From Kalaharituber pfeilii (taxonomy: Eukaryota; Ascomycota; Pezizomycetes; Pezizales; Pezizaceae), in the NCBI GenBank assembly GCA_015179045.1, contig WHUZ01000083.1:124001-188000 (forward strand): 64,000 bases of DNA, written 5' to 3'. The stretch's first letter is position 1. Each line of letters starts with the position of its first letter. Made by a program: the position numbers and the translations under genes. Below the pieces are notes generated by a model, which was not told the origin of the DNA, searched no databases, and saw only the letters and a list, made by a program, of their open reading frames with translations. Below, piece by piece: positions 35,418 through 47,700 of this stretch.

Positions 35418-37924
35418 AGTGTAGTAGGGTTATGAAACCGCTATCTAGAATTGATGAGACTGGTTTAATTACTCGTGTAGCAAGCAGAACAAGCCCTCCT
35501 TCAATTCCTTGTTCTCACTCCGGAGTCTTAAAAATTATTTCTCACTAACTGAGGTACAATGTTATCGTATAGATGCGTAGTTAAATAAGTTGAGTCGTGT
35601 GAATGATCAAGTTCAGTGAGTGAAGTGAAGGGGGCAAGCTCTCTGTGCGCATCCCTAGGTAGTTAAGAGGAACCTTCAAGGCTCGCATAAGTCGGCAAGA
35701 AAAGGATTAGACTACTGGAACCACTTTCGCTCGAAGTTAAGCCACTGGACTACTAGAGTAGAGATATGCAGAGTTGGTTGCTGGAGGGCACCCCACCGAC
35801 GTCATGTTGAGTGGCTTATCGAAGAAGGCTGAAGTACGTCATGGCACCGTCTCATGCCTTTTGGCGCTGCTACACCGAGTTGAATCGCGATGGCATAGAA
35901 GCTGGGAAGGCGCAGTCTGTCAAGGATCACATTATATCAGTACTTATCGCAATAAACATATTGCTTCTGTATGTGCCCTCTGCAATCCTCAAAAGCTAGA
36001 ATGATATTCTTTGAATAATAGAATCCACACTCCACGAGGTCATGTTAAAAGGTGTACAGACCCATCCTCAGGTGGCTACTCCGAAGGCATGGTTACCCTG
36101 AGCTGGAAGCAGTCAACTTTCATTAGAATCGGTGCCTCTTTCAACGTCATTTTAAACGAATAGCAGCCAACTTCTGCTAGTATCATTCTGTTGCTGTTTT
36201 AGTCAATCTGTCCTCGGCAGTCTAGCCAATACCGGAACTGGAAGGATTAGTAGTTGCCCCAGACTAAAGTTTCCCGATCCGTAATCTGAAAATTGCCTGG
36301 AATGCTAGTCTGATGTTAGTACTCGATGGAAAATGGAGGGGCCAGTCTGTGGCGAGACACACAACGGGCATGAGGGTGGGGGGGATGACTGGGTGCGGAA
36401 GGAGGAAGTATGTATTGTACCATGTATATATACAGGGAAGGGCAGGGCGGGAGTCCTGCTCCCTCCCCCGCAACCTACATTATAATAGAAAAAGTTCTTT
36501 CTTGAGATTTCCGGCCCTTGAGAGAAAGAGAACTCTCCCACAGTACCTTAAGTATGACAACCTAAACAATAGTACCATTATTTGTGCGCAACAGTTAATA
36601 TCAATCCGGCAAAATACAAATCCAATGTAAGTACACGGACACCTGTAAAATAAAAGCAATAACAAGCAAAGGTCCACCTGACCAGGAAGCAAGCTTCATT
36701 CCACCAGTAAATCATAATGCCCAGGATCCCGCATTGCTGACGTTCCCTTCTTGTCTCTGTTTATCATGTTCGTAAACATGTGCCTCGGAATATTCTGGAG
36801 GGGGTTATCCTTGTCCCTTCATTGTATTTGCTTTTCCTTGGTTTCGACTTGGTAGAGCGAGCACTGAGAGGAATATTCCAAGAGGAAACTTGATTCAGTA
36901 GATGCAGCCAGGCTTTGCAGGATATCCTCGATATCCTAGGCCTATTTTAATATGCGTTTCCAGGGTATAAATACATACTTCACATTCACAACCCGTTGAA
37001 CTGGTCTAGCTTCGGCTGCCGTTTGCGCTCATGCAGGTGCCAACGTCGTGTTGCCTCATAGCCTAATTCAGCAATGCCCCTAATACTCCACATCAAAATT
37101 CCGAGAAGTGAGTGCTCCAATCATTAGCAATTTTTTTGTCCAAATCCTGGTTAATCGCCTAAATAGTGGATACCATTGCCGCTGCTGCCTAGTCGCGTAT
37201 CACAAGCTGCCATCCGATCTGGCTTACTTCTTGTCATGCACGAAACGCATGGCGGACACCGAGGACTGGGTGCTAGTGACCACGGTTTGGCGGTTTGGGA
37301 ACACTAGGGCCGACATTGGGGGGTCAGTCACTCCCAGATCCCGAGTTGTATTGCGCTCGCAGTTGTAACATGCATGGGGTGAAGTAAGTTTGGCCAGAGT
37401 AACAGTAGAGAGATATATTGAGATATATCAAGTGATCTCAAAATAAAATACCATTGGCGTATAATTTTGCTAGAAATTGAACATGTGTCCATGATAGAGA
37501 ATCTAGAGGAAAAGGGCCGGGGATACGTTAACCATGACGGCGGAATTGAAGACCGCCAACCCGCAGTCAGAGAACCTAACTGCTAACCCTCTGCAGTTGA
37601 TATTTGTACTTCCTCGGGAGTGGACTAATTACTCTATCATGTCGAGAATTGATGTGAATACGATGAGGTAATCTGGTGCAGTTTAAGGATTGACTTACTT
37701 CATCAGATGTGGATATGGCGCGAATAATCCAGCTGAGGTCTACCTGACTCACATCCTTGACAACGGGTACCATTATCAGAAAAAGTATTATAAATTCCAT
37801 TGAAATACCTCTGGCTTCCTCATGCCTCCCTAATTTGTATATTGTCCCCTTGCATTCAGATTTAGGGATCAAAAGCCTGGACGGAAACCCCTAGTAGTGT
37901 AACGCAACATTCACACAAACACCA
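35418..37924. other. Long intergenic region, no gene
   Basis: 2.5 kb upstream of the GFA gene. Open frames are short, overlap on both strands and show no recognisable domain. No transposon ends were identified. It must contain the MARVEL gene promoter at the left end and the GFA promoter at the right. Confidence 0.45.
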
Positions 37925-39443
37925 ATGTCCTCCATTCAAGGTGAATTTGAAACAATCGATGGCGGTTGCCAGTGTTCACTCGTTCGTTATAGAGTGATAC
38001 TCCCAAAAGATGGGAAGAAGGTGTTCTTCGATGGTAAAGAATATCCTTATGCAAATCATTGGTAAGTGGCCTTCATTTTTGAGAATTTGCATGACTTATT
38101 GGAGCTATCCCACTCAAGTGCTCGGCCACTAGAGTAAAGCTTGACCCGCGAGGGATTGACCAGCACCGTCGCACGTCAGCAAACTGTTAATTTCATGAAC
38201 AATTCTATTCTGACCACTCTGATGTAATGTGACTAACAATCGGTTGAACAGCACTTGTCGCACTTGCCGTCGTTCATACTCGTCAGTTACCCACACTGTG
38301 CTCAACATACCAAGCTCTTATATCCAGTTCGCCTCTCGAGTTCCTTATCCTCAGCATGGAACAGCTCAAGAGCCCTCTGCTTCCAGTTCCCATACATCAG
38401 ATGCGACACTTCCTCCTTCGTGCGCAGTCTCATCAATTGGCAACTTGAGGTCAGGGAACGTCAGAAGGTTGTCAACAACCTCCACAATCTCCACAGTCTC
38501 TGCAACCTCTACATCAAGCCTCACAACTGCTTTTACTTTGTCGTCGAGAACTTCCATAGCTACAGCGGCATCAGGAAGTTCGTCTGTATCATCTTCTAAC
38601 AGTGCTCCACCTTTGACAAGACGTGTGTCCTTTGTTGAGGTGGATACTCCGCTCGGTTGTTGTTCAGCCACAAGCATGGAACCATCTCCTGCCATTGCGC
38701 CCCCTCCTTTACTTCCCGAGATGTTAATTACGCCTCCAAGGCCAGCATATTATTCCCCTCTGGCTGCTGAGGCCCGGCGCAATCCAAATTCTACCACAAG
38801 ATATTCTGGATCCGGCACAAGCTCCATTCCAAGGCCGAGTGGAGTTACCACGAGAATGGCCAATGCCAGCCAGGTTGGGGGAGGGGTTGAGAACTCTTTC
38901 TTTGCTTCGTCCAATTCAACAGTTAGCTCTCGGCTTCCTACGGGTAAGGGTAAAACAAAAGCGTCTCCTGGGGTATCTGGGACCATCAATCCTTTTGCAG
39001 CCATTGTGCCGCTGTTGAAACAGCAAAAGGAGGCTTCTTCATTAACTTCTGCCCATTCTACTTTTTCTTCTCCATCCTCTCCATCCTTATCTTCAGCTCC
39101 ACCACCATCATATTCTCCTTTCCCTCAACAACAGCAACAGCCAGGTGTGTCTATAACCTCCACGCTCACAATTCCTTGGCCCTATAAGGAGTACCCCATT
39201 TCCGAGAACCTCATTCGCGGGTTTTGTGGATATTGTGGTGGCGGATTGCTTACCCGACAGTCGTGCAATAATGCCGAAGAGCTGGTGTTTGCATTGGCAG
39301 CAGGTTCCCTGGACCAGCCTGAAGATATCCTGGAGAGAGAGGGAATCTTTGACAAGTCAATTAAGTGGTGTGAACTGCAAAATGGGGATGAAGGAGAATT
39401 GAAACTGTTGCGGGACTGGAGTTTAAGGTTGCCTGAACTTTGA
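37925..39443 (+). CDS. GFA/CENP-V-type zinc-binding protein with long Ser-rich insert
   Basis: Two exons, 37925-38061 and 38252-39443, joined over a 190-bp intron with a GACTAAC branch site, giving 442 aa. GFA-fold proteins bind zinc and include glutathione-dependent formaldehyde-activating enzyme and many uncharacterised fungal proteins. The N-terminal ligand pair GGCQCSLVRY (Cys15, Cys17) and, formed exactly at the splice junction, NHCTCRTCRRS (Cys46, Cys48, Cys51) are present. The final ligand region GFCGYCGGGL is at about residue 370, with a normal family C-terminus after it. Between them is a stretch of about 270 residues rich in Ser, Thr and Pro, so the fold is interrupted by an unstructured insert. 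Most members are 130-200 aa. Whether it is catalytic cannot be told. The exon 1 start is the ATG that places Cys15 at the usual distance. Confidence 0.88.
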
Positions 39444-39968
39444 AGGCAAGGATGAGGTAAGTGTTTCTCAAAAAGGAAGGAGACAAGCGTAGATGAAAGT
39501 TGCGAGGGTCGGAGCATGACCTGCACTTCTGTGAAACCGGCTCTACAACCGACAATCGTACCGGGGTCTTATCTTGTGTTCGCGGAAGTACTGTCCGCAC
39601 GTTTCCAATATTAATCTCCAATATTTTATCACCGGATGCCTAGCGAAAAGCGTCGAGAAAGGAGGGCTTTCTGGGTTGGCCAACAGGTTTTGTTCTATAT
39701 AAATTATTGTAGCATTATTACGAATGTGAAAAAATTTCCCTTTTTGCTACTACGCAAGTCCACTCGCGTAATTGGCGGTACAGACATGGCATTATGATAT
39801 AGAAAATTATGATATATATTTTGACACTTGCAGCAATAAGCATGCCATGTAACAAGTCAAGTTTTAGACATTAGGACATCACGAGGGCGAGCGTCCACGC
39901 AGGTTTGGGATAGGAATTCATGCATAATTCCGGAAGAGGAACAAAATCGAGTTTGGTGCTGTGTGAGA
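39444..39968. other. Convergent 3' flanks of GFA and ERV25 genes
   Basis: About 0.5 kb between two convergent genes, AT-rich in its middle. It probably contains both 3' UTRs. No gene was seen. Confidence 0.5.
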
Positions 39969-40837
39969 CTAGATGAGGTGCTTGGACCTATATCACACAT
40001 TGAGAATTAGTATGTTATACGTGTTGCGCCCGTGAATATTTGAAAGGAGCATACCTGAAATAGCTCCTCAAATACATAACTTGCCAGCTTCCAACCCCCA
40101 CCAGCGTTCCCATGACCGCAATTGCGAACCATTTGACTCGCTCGTTCGTACTCTCATTGGTATCTCTCAGCTTTTGCTCTCTCCGCCTTAGGTACTCCAT
40201 CTCGTTGACCACTTCTCCAACAATTGCCTCAACCCTTCTTAACTCCATTTCCAGTGGCTTGAGCTTCTCCGCGGCCTGAATAGCATTCCAATCCCGAGCA
40301 TCTGCCCCAATCTCGACGTCTAACTCTATGCTACGTAGTGGGCCATAGTGTTGACCTATTGCTGGCATGTCAGCTTCCTGGAATGCTGCATGCTCTAGAG
40401 TAGACATAAGGCAAAGGAATTTCTAGGTGCAGTACTACCATCCTCGAGAATGTTTTCAAAACAAACGTCAAAAGCGACATCATTGTGAGGAGTGAATGCA
40501 GTGCGGGACTCTCCGACAACATTCTTGGGTCGACCATAGTCGTTGCCTAAGCCATCTCGAATCTGCTCCAGGTTAGCTCAAGCTCAATTCCATCTTTCTC
40601 AGACCCGTAATCCTTCAGACTGGATTGGTTGCGCACATGAATGTTGACTCTCTGGCCATCTCCCTTTGTCCCCGAGACCGTAGCAGTGACCACAACGAGG
40701 GTATCTTTTGCAACAAAATTACGGATGCATCGAGGCCGAGCGCCGCTTGGCTGGGCTTGAATATCGAATTTGAGGGCAGTACACAGTACGGAGAATATAG
40801 ACAACAGAAGGAGGAGATGCTGGTACAATTGCGCCAT
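39969..40837 (-). CDS. ERV25: p24-family COPII cargo receptor Erv25
   Basis: Four exons on the minus strand: 40837-40621, 40546-40439, 40355-40055 and 39969-39987 (last, 19 nt), giving 214 aa, the normal length. Erv25 is the p24-delta member that cycles between ER and Golgi in COPII/COPI vesicles and aids sorting of GPI-anchored cargo. A signal peptide (residues 1 to about 20) precedes the GOLD domain ([39 protein letters not shown]). A coiled coil ([38 protein letters not shown]) and one transmembrane helix follow. The tail spliced from the 19-nt exon is YFRSKHLI, with basic residues for COPI retrieval. Intron 1 has an unusual donor (GTCTGA) but is needed to match the family spacing. Divergent from the calponin-homology gene, 433 bp away. 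Confidence 0.96.
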
Positions 40838-41270
40838 TGCTATCGTTGGGGCTTGTGGGCCTGCAGTCGCAATCTGGTGAGCTTCGAGGGGGGAGCGAGG
40901 AATTATGCTTCTATCTCCAAGTTGAAATGTGGTCGGTTTGGCCTTACACGGATTGGGAGATATTACATAAGCGCAGCACAGCTCCCTGTGCAAAATTCGT
41001 GCAGGCACGAGACACCGCCAAGCCTCTAAGCCTTGGCAAGGGCCCAGCTGTGGAATTACGCACAGCCAAGGCAAACTGCCCACTCGGGCCCGTAGCTAAT
41101 TAGCTCGCAGGCCTCCTCCTGCGCCCTCAGACCCAGTCGTGCGCGTAGGGTAAATCGTCAGGAGCTTGCGGCCGGCTCGAGCATTTCCTGCTTTATATAA
41201 CTCCCCCCCCCCCAATACCCCTATTCGTTTCCCTTTGTTTGTCCCTGCAACTCAACACACTTGAAGGAAG
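40838..41270. promoter_or_regulatory. Divergent promoter region, ERV25 / CH-domain gene
   Basis: This 433-bp spacer serves two divergent genes. A TATA-like TTTATATAA lies at 41192-41200, about 70-80 bp before the CH gene ATG, followed by a run of C at about 41203-41212. The role is inferred from position. Confidence 0.5.
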
Positions 41271-43328
41271 ATGTCCGTTTCTTCGTTGGATAAGGATCTT
41301 GCCCGGCTCCGGCTGGCTAAATATACTAGCAAGGACAGTGCCGAGATAAAAGAATGGTTGAATGAAATTTTGGGAGTGAGTTTGCCGGAGTCGAAAGACC
41401 TGATGGATTGTTTGAAAGACGGTGTTTTGCTTTGTCGGTATTACTTCCCTTACTACCCCTTCTCACCGCTTGTCTGGTTTGGTAACTAAGCTAGATATCT
41501 ATTCATGCAATGAAGTCTTGTCAATCTATTGCCGGGTGCCCCTCAATTGAAGCCGAAGCCTTCGCCTATGCCGTTTGTACAGATGGAGCAGATTGCCGCC
41601 TTCATTAATGTCGTTTCTAAACCCCCGGTGGACCTGCCAACTCATGACCTTTTCCTCACAGTCGACTTGTTTGAAAAGAAAGACCCGGCCCAGGTAGTAC
41701 AGTGCCTCACGGCTTTTTCCAGAATTGCACACAAAATATGTCCAGAGAAATTCCCAATGGTAGTGGGAGGGAAGAAGGGCGGGATGTTGAGCCCTACTTT
41801 GACCGCAGCTAGTGGACGACGGGACTTGAATTCTGGAAGCTCAGGTGTTTCAGGCTACTCTGTTAACTCCACTTCCAGCACATCCTCATCGGTTGCCCCA
41901 GCAGCTGTTCAGCCGGTCTTTCCACCTACATCCCCCCCACCAGCTGTGGGTTTCAATTCGGTTTACAAGAAGCCGGCAGCGCCAGTAGTCACAGCTAAAC
42001 CACCCCCTAATATCGGCGTCAGTTCATGGTCAAAAAAGGATGACGAGAAGAAATCCATTCCAGCATGGAATATTCACCAGTATGGGTATATGGGGGGCGC
42101 TTCACAGGGAAACATGGGGGTCTCCTTTGGGAGCCGAAGGCAGATTGTAAACCCGTCACCCTCAGTTCCTTCTTTAAAATCCAAAGATGAGGTGGTAAAG
42201 AAGAAGGATGAATCCTCGGAAGCTGAGAGAAGACGGGAGGAAGAACTACGATGGCAGCGATTAGAGGAGGAGGAAGCTAAGGAGCGTGCTCGGCAGCAGG
42301 AAACCGAGCATAGGAAAGCATGGCAGCAAGAGCAGGATGCTAAAAGGGAAAGAGATTTTGCTATAGAAAAGCGTCAGCGGGACGAGGCTGCACAACGAAA
42401 GCTAGAGCAGGACAAGGCCGAACGAGAACGAGAAAGAGCTAGAGTGCGGGAGCTAGAACGTGAATTGGAGCAAGCTCGGGAAAGAGAGAGACTGTATCAG
42501 CTTGAAAAGGAGAGGCATCGGCTTCAGCCAGTTGGCAAGAAAGATACAGAATCAGAGCGGCGTTTCCTCAAGAACGCTTGGACCGAGAATCATTCATCGA
42601 CATTGCTTACTCCCATTAAAACCCACAAAACTGGAGGCAATAGCCCTAACTTGGGCGTAAAAACTTTCACTGGTATTGCCACCCACAAAACTGGCGGCAC
42701 ACCGAGCTTAACTCCACAGAAGACAGGTGGATTGGTGGCCCAGAGGGCAGGGGAATTTAATCGTCTTCCCTCTCCTTCATTGAAGACACTAACACCAGGA
42801 GAGTATACTAGCAGTGGCGTTGTCATACCCGTTCCGCTAACGCCGCACCGAACAGGCGAATGGAGGAATCAAACTCCGCCTATTACATCCATTCGCAGTC
42901 ACAAGACAGGAGGAGAGAGACCAATTCCTCCACCACGAGCTTTACCCACCCCCCCGGACAAGAAGCCCTCGTTACCTCCTCGAGATAGCAATACTTCCCC
43001 GACAATGGCACCAAATTCGGGATATTTTACGTCGCAACGAACTCCATCAGTAACATCTACCCTGTCAACTGCTTCCACTCTCAGAAGGCAAAATTCGTGG
43101 GAGCATGACAATGAAACAGTGATTGACGTGCCAATTAACAGGGGCTGCGACGAGGTAGAAGAGAAAGAGAAGTCGTACAAATGGGCCAACATGTCCTTCC
43201 TAGAGCGGGAGCGGGAACGGGAACGAGAGAGGCAAAAAGAATGGGAAAAAAACCAACTCGAGCAAGAAACGAAGAAGGCGGGTGGTTATTACAGAAGCCA
43301 GGTTATGGGGCCCAGAGACCCTCGCTGA
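41271..43328 (+). CDS. Calponin-homology (transgelin/Scp1-like) actin-binding protein
   Basis: Two exons, 41271-41437 and 41516-43328 (78-bp intron), giving 659 aa. A single CH domain occupies about residues 5-150: IKEWLNEILGVSLPES, DLMDCLKDGVLLCR then LVNLLLPGAP across the splice, and MEQIAAFINV. Single CH domains of this type bind and bundle actin, as in yeast Scp1. A Ser/Pro-rich linker follows, then a highly charged coiled coil at about residues 290-394 rich in Arg, Glu and Gln, and then five short motifs of the form HKTGG between residues 423 and 520. Another coiled coil with ERERERERE precedes the end. Scp1/transgelin proteins are about 200 aa, so two thirds of this protein is an extension. 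Some filamentous ascomycetes carry longer CH proteins. The start ATG has a good context and a TATA-like box upstream. Confidence 0.88.
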
Positions 43329-44790
43329 CTGAGCCAACTGAGTGTTGGATAATTGGTTTATCCATTTTCCCTATGTGTGCTGTGTGGGTGTGTGCTTTCA
43401 TTTTTTTTTTTCTTTTTTGGGAAGGATGTATAAAATGTGATTCCGCATCTTGGCTTTTACTAACACAGCATCAGTCACGCTCATGCAGCTTTGAGGGCTT
43501 CTTTTTCTTCGCTCTTTGACCTTAAATTGGTGAATTTTCCTTTGTATTGTCTGGTTTTACAAAAAGCGTTCGTTTTCTCCTTTATAATTTTATCAACCGC
43601 CTGCAACTACTTTACTATCTACTAATTACCCTTTTCTTTCTTTGCCTCCGGGTATGATGCGCGTCGCCAGCTTTCCTTTCGTTGTTGCCTTATTCTTGTC
43701 TCTTTGTGTTAAGATTAAAGTAGTTACATCGTTTCGTAGCTACAATAGCCTGTGCATAGTAGTTATGTCTCGTTTCACAGTTTTACAGTTTTGGCAGGAA
43801 AAAAAAATACCAAAGTCGTTTCTCTTCGGTGCAATACGGAAGTAGTACTCATTGTCAATTGCGGAGGTTTAATTTGAGGAAGAGGGAGATGATCATCGGC
43901 ATGTGTATTTATGGTGCGGCATGCGTCGTGGATTTTGCGGCAGTGCTCGAGACGATGATGTCTTGCTTATGATATATCGTTGTGTACAAATAAAGTCGAT
44001 ACCCTAGTTTCGATTGATGCACCACTGTGTCTTCATTTCTTCACCTATGACAGCGAGTAAATATGCCACCTACGAGTAAAACCATGATCCAAGCTACATG
44101 TCATTGGTTTTCTCCGCATTCCAAAGCTGTAAGACTATCGTCAACAGACTCAATCCGGTCCATGACCAGCACAAGCCAAGCACCACAACCTACTTTGGTA
44201 CAAGTCTTGGCAGCAACTCATGACCCTGTTCCTGGACGCGTCACTCCCGAAAAGGAAAAGCGCCCGCCCTATGACGTAGATGAAGGAAATTGCCCCTGTG
44301 ACAGAACTCCCGGTTCGGGCTGATATGTATTCTTGGTTTCTGGATCTGTAGAGCTCAAGTAACAAACGGCAGGAATAAGCTCTGAATGGTGGCTGGGAGG
44401 CCAGTTAAGTACTGTGGAGCTCTTCTTCGTGAAGAGTAAACATTGATCATCTTGGAAGGCAATCTACGAACCAAACACGACTTTCTGAAAAGGGAAATAC
44501 GAATACAACGGATACGAATTCTACTATTGCAGTGCCTGGATCATCAAAAGACAGATTCTCGACCATTACCGATTTCTTACATGATTGGGGTGATAGGAAG
44601 GGGCCATTAGGAGGTCAGAATTTATATTTGCAACGAAGGAAGGGGTGCACTTTGGTTTTAGAGGAAGTTCCTTGCCACTGTGTAAAGGGAGGGGATTGGT
44701 GAGTCGAGGAGATATCGACTCCATGGACATACAGGGGCACTCAAATCTCATTGCTAAAATTTTGTAAATTAGAAGCACGAAGTAACAAAG
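43329..44790. other. Intergenic region, no gene
   Basis: 1.5 kb between two plus-strand genes. The left part is T-rich, fitting the CH gene 3' UTR. The ORF starting near 44063 is short and unmatched. The glucosyltransferase promoter should be at the right end. Confidence 0.45.
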
Positions 44791-47700
44791 ATGCCATCTT
44801 CATCAATATCCCCCTCCTCAGAACCGTCACCATCATCCGGCGAACAACCCGACTCTGATGCTCCCACAGCGATCAAATCAGCAAACTCACATCCAGCCCC
44901 TTCAGTAGCACCACCTTCCGGCGCCTCCCCACGCCCTCCCGCCTCCCGCCGTCACCGAACCCTCACCTATCTCCGTTCACCCACTCATGATACTTCCGAC
45001 ACCCCTGCCCGGCCAACCCACCCGACATCCACTACGCTCCCTACTATTCCGACTACAAAGACTACGAAGCAGCGCCCTAGGGGTATAACAAACCCTTCTT
45101 ATCTCCCGCTCAACATTCGGAACCCACATTTCGCGACTTATGCACATTTAGACCATGATGGGCGGATCCACATCTCGTTTAAGCCGCTCCCCAGGCCTAG
45201 GGAAGACCGCGATGGCCGCGAGGATAAGGGAAAACGCGAAGACCACGCTGGAGGTGTTGATGCAGAGGGCGCCGAAGGTTCCTCATATCCCCCTCTCTCC
45301 TCGCTTCTCGACGCCTCCTTGAAGCGGCAATTCTGTATAAATTTGTTGAGCAATTTGCTCCATACCGCGACGCCAGTTCTAGAAAGCGTTCCACCGAAGC
45401 TGAATATCGTCATCATGGTGATCGGGTCAAGGGGCGACATTCAGCCGTTCATGAGACTGGCAAAAGTGCTTGTAGGGGATTGGGGACATCGAGTGCGGAT
45501 CGCAACGCATCCGGAGTTTAAGGAATTTGTAGAAGAGGAGTTTAGGGGGTTGGAGGAGGAGATTGAAAGGGAGGAGAAGGAAGAAACAGGGACGGAGCCG
45601 CGTGGGAGTGAAAGTGAAGGATGTGTACAAGTGGACAAGGAGAGTCAGGGAGGGAAGAAGCAAAGGATAAAAGGTGGAAAGGGGGAATTCTTCAGCGTAG
45701 GTGGGAGCCCACAAGAGCTGATGGCATTTATGGTGAAGAATCCGGGGCTGCTGCCGAGCTTGGAGACAATCAAAGCGGGTGAAATCGCCAGGAGGAGGGA
45801 GCAGATGGAGGTGATGTTTGAAGGGTTTTGGAGGGCCTGCGTAGAGCCATCGAGGTACCTGCTAGGTGGAATACAGGCGGAGCAGAACATGCACGGCAAG
45901 AGGGAGAAGGGTGTCAAGGACGGTAAGAAACATGAGAGGAAAGATGCGAAGAAAAGGGAGAAAGGCAAACAGGGCCCTTTCCTTGAACGCTCCTCCGACT
46001 GCACGCCTTTCGTTGCCGACGCCATCATTGCGAACCCCCCCTCTTTTGCACACATACACTGCGCTGAGCGTCTTGGGATCCCATTGCACCTAATGTTCAC
46101 TTTCCCCTACACTCCCACTGCCACCATGCCGCACCCGCTCGCAAACGTCAGCCAATCCAACGTTGAAGCCGCGTACACAAATCTCATCTCCTACACTATG
46201 GTAGAAATGACGACCTGGCAAGGTCTTGGGGACCTTATTAACCGCTTTCGCAAGAAGACGCTAGGGCTAGAGCCAATTAGTACTCTATGGGCGCCGGGAC
46301 TCCTGGCGAGGCTAAAAGTGCCGACTACGTACCTCTGGAGCCCGAGCCTGATACCGAAACCGGCGGACTGGGGACCACATATTGACATAAGCGGGTTCGT
46401 GTTCCTAGATAAAGCAGACGGGTTCAAGCCCCCAAGTGAACTAGTTGAGTTTATGGAGAAAGAGCCCGAGAATCCGCCAGTGTATATTGGATTTGGATCC
46501 ATTGTGGTTGACGACCCGGATTCGTTGACACAGCTTATATTCGATGCGGTGAATGAAACCGGTGTAAGAGCGCTGGTAGCAAAGGGATGGGGTGGACTAG
46601 GTGGTGAGGAGAGCACGCCCAAAGAGGTCTATATGCTCGATAATACACCACACGACTGGCTATTTCCGAAATGTAGGGCCGTCGTGCACCATGGTGGTGC
46701 AGGGACTACTGCAATAGGTCTAAAATGTGGAAAGCCAACGTTCATCGTTACTTTCTTTGGCGACCAGCCATTTTGGGGGACAATGGTAAATCATGCTGGT
46801 GCAGGAGACTGGTGTCCGTTCAAGGAGTTGACAAAGGAAAAGTTAGTTGAGGGAATAAAGACCATCATTGCCCCTGAGACTGCAGACAGGGCGAAAAATT
46901 TGGCGGAAAAGATCGAGAAGGAAGGCGACGGCGCTAGGAATGCCGTGATGAGCTTTTATAGGGGATTGGAGACGGTAGGGGTGACACGGATGGTGGGGGA
47001 GAGAGGGAGGAAGGAGAAGAAGCGGAAAGAGAGGAGGCAGGCGAGGACGGTGGAGGAGATGGTAGGAGAGGGGGCGAAAGTGGGAGAGGAGAATACCACG
47101 GCAGATGTGGCCGCGAGGGAGCGTGAGCAGAAGGGAGAAGGGGAGGATACATTTGGGATGGAGGAGGAGATGAGGGCTGGTGCTTCCATGGAGCAGTCAC
47201 AGATTTCGGGTGTGAAGGTGGGAAATGGCGGAGAGGTAGGAGAGGAGGAGGGGGTGCCGAGGTGTGATTGGGACGAGGAGGTTCAGGGTAATGGTGGTAC
47301 GGTGACTCTTGGCAGTGGGAAGAATAAAGATGAAGAGTACAATAAGGAGTTTATTCAGGAATGCGGCATCCGATGTACAATACTACCCGAGGCAGTAGCC
47401 GTCTGGCGGGTAAGACATACAAGGATCAAGCTGTGCGCACTCGCAGCATACATCCTCGTTTCTGAAAGCAAATTCACCTGGAAGGATCTCCGACTTGTCC
47501 GACACACTGAATGGAACGACTTTGAGGGCCCCGGAGAACCGCTGTCAGGGGGTGCGGGAGCAATAGCCACCGCATTGGGGGGCGTTGCGAAGGGACTTTT
47601 TGGCGTCCCTTATACGTGGTATAAAGGCGTGAAAAGAATTGAGGAGGATTTGGAAGTGAGAGGGGAGGACATGAATGAGGTGGAGGAGTGTAGGTGGAGG

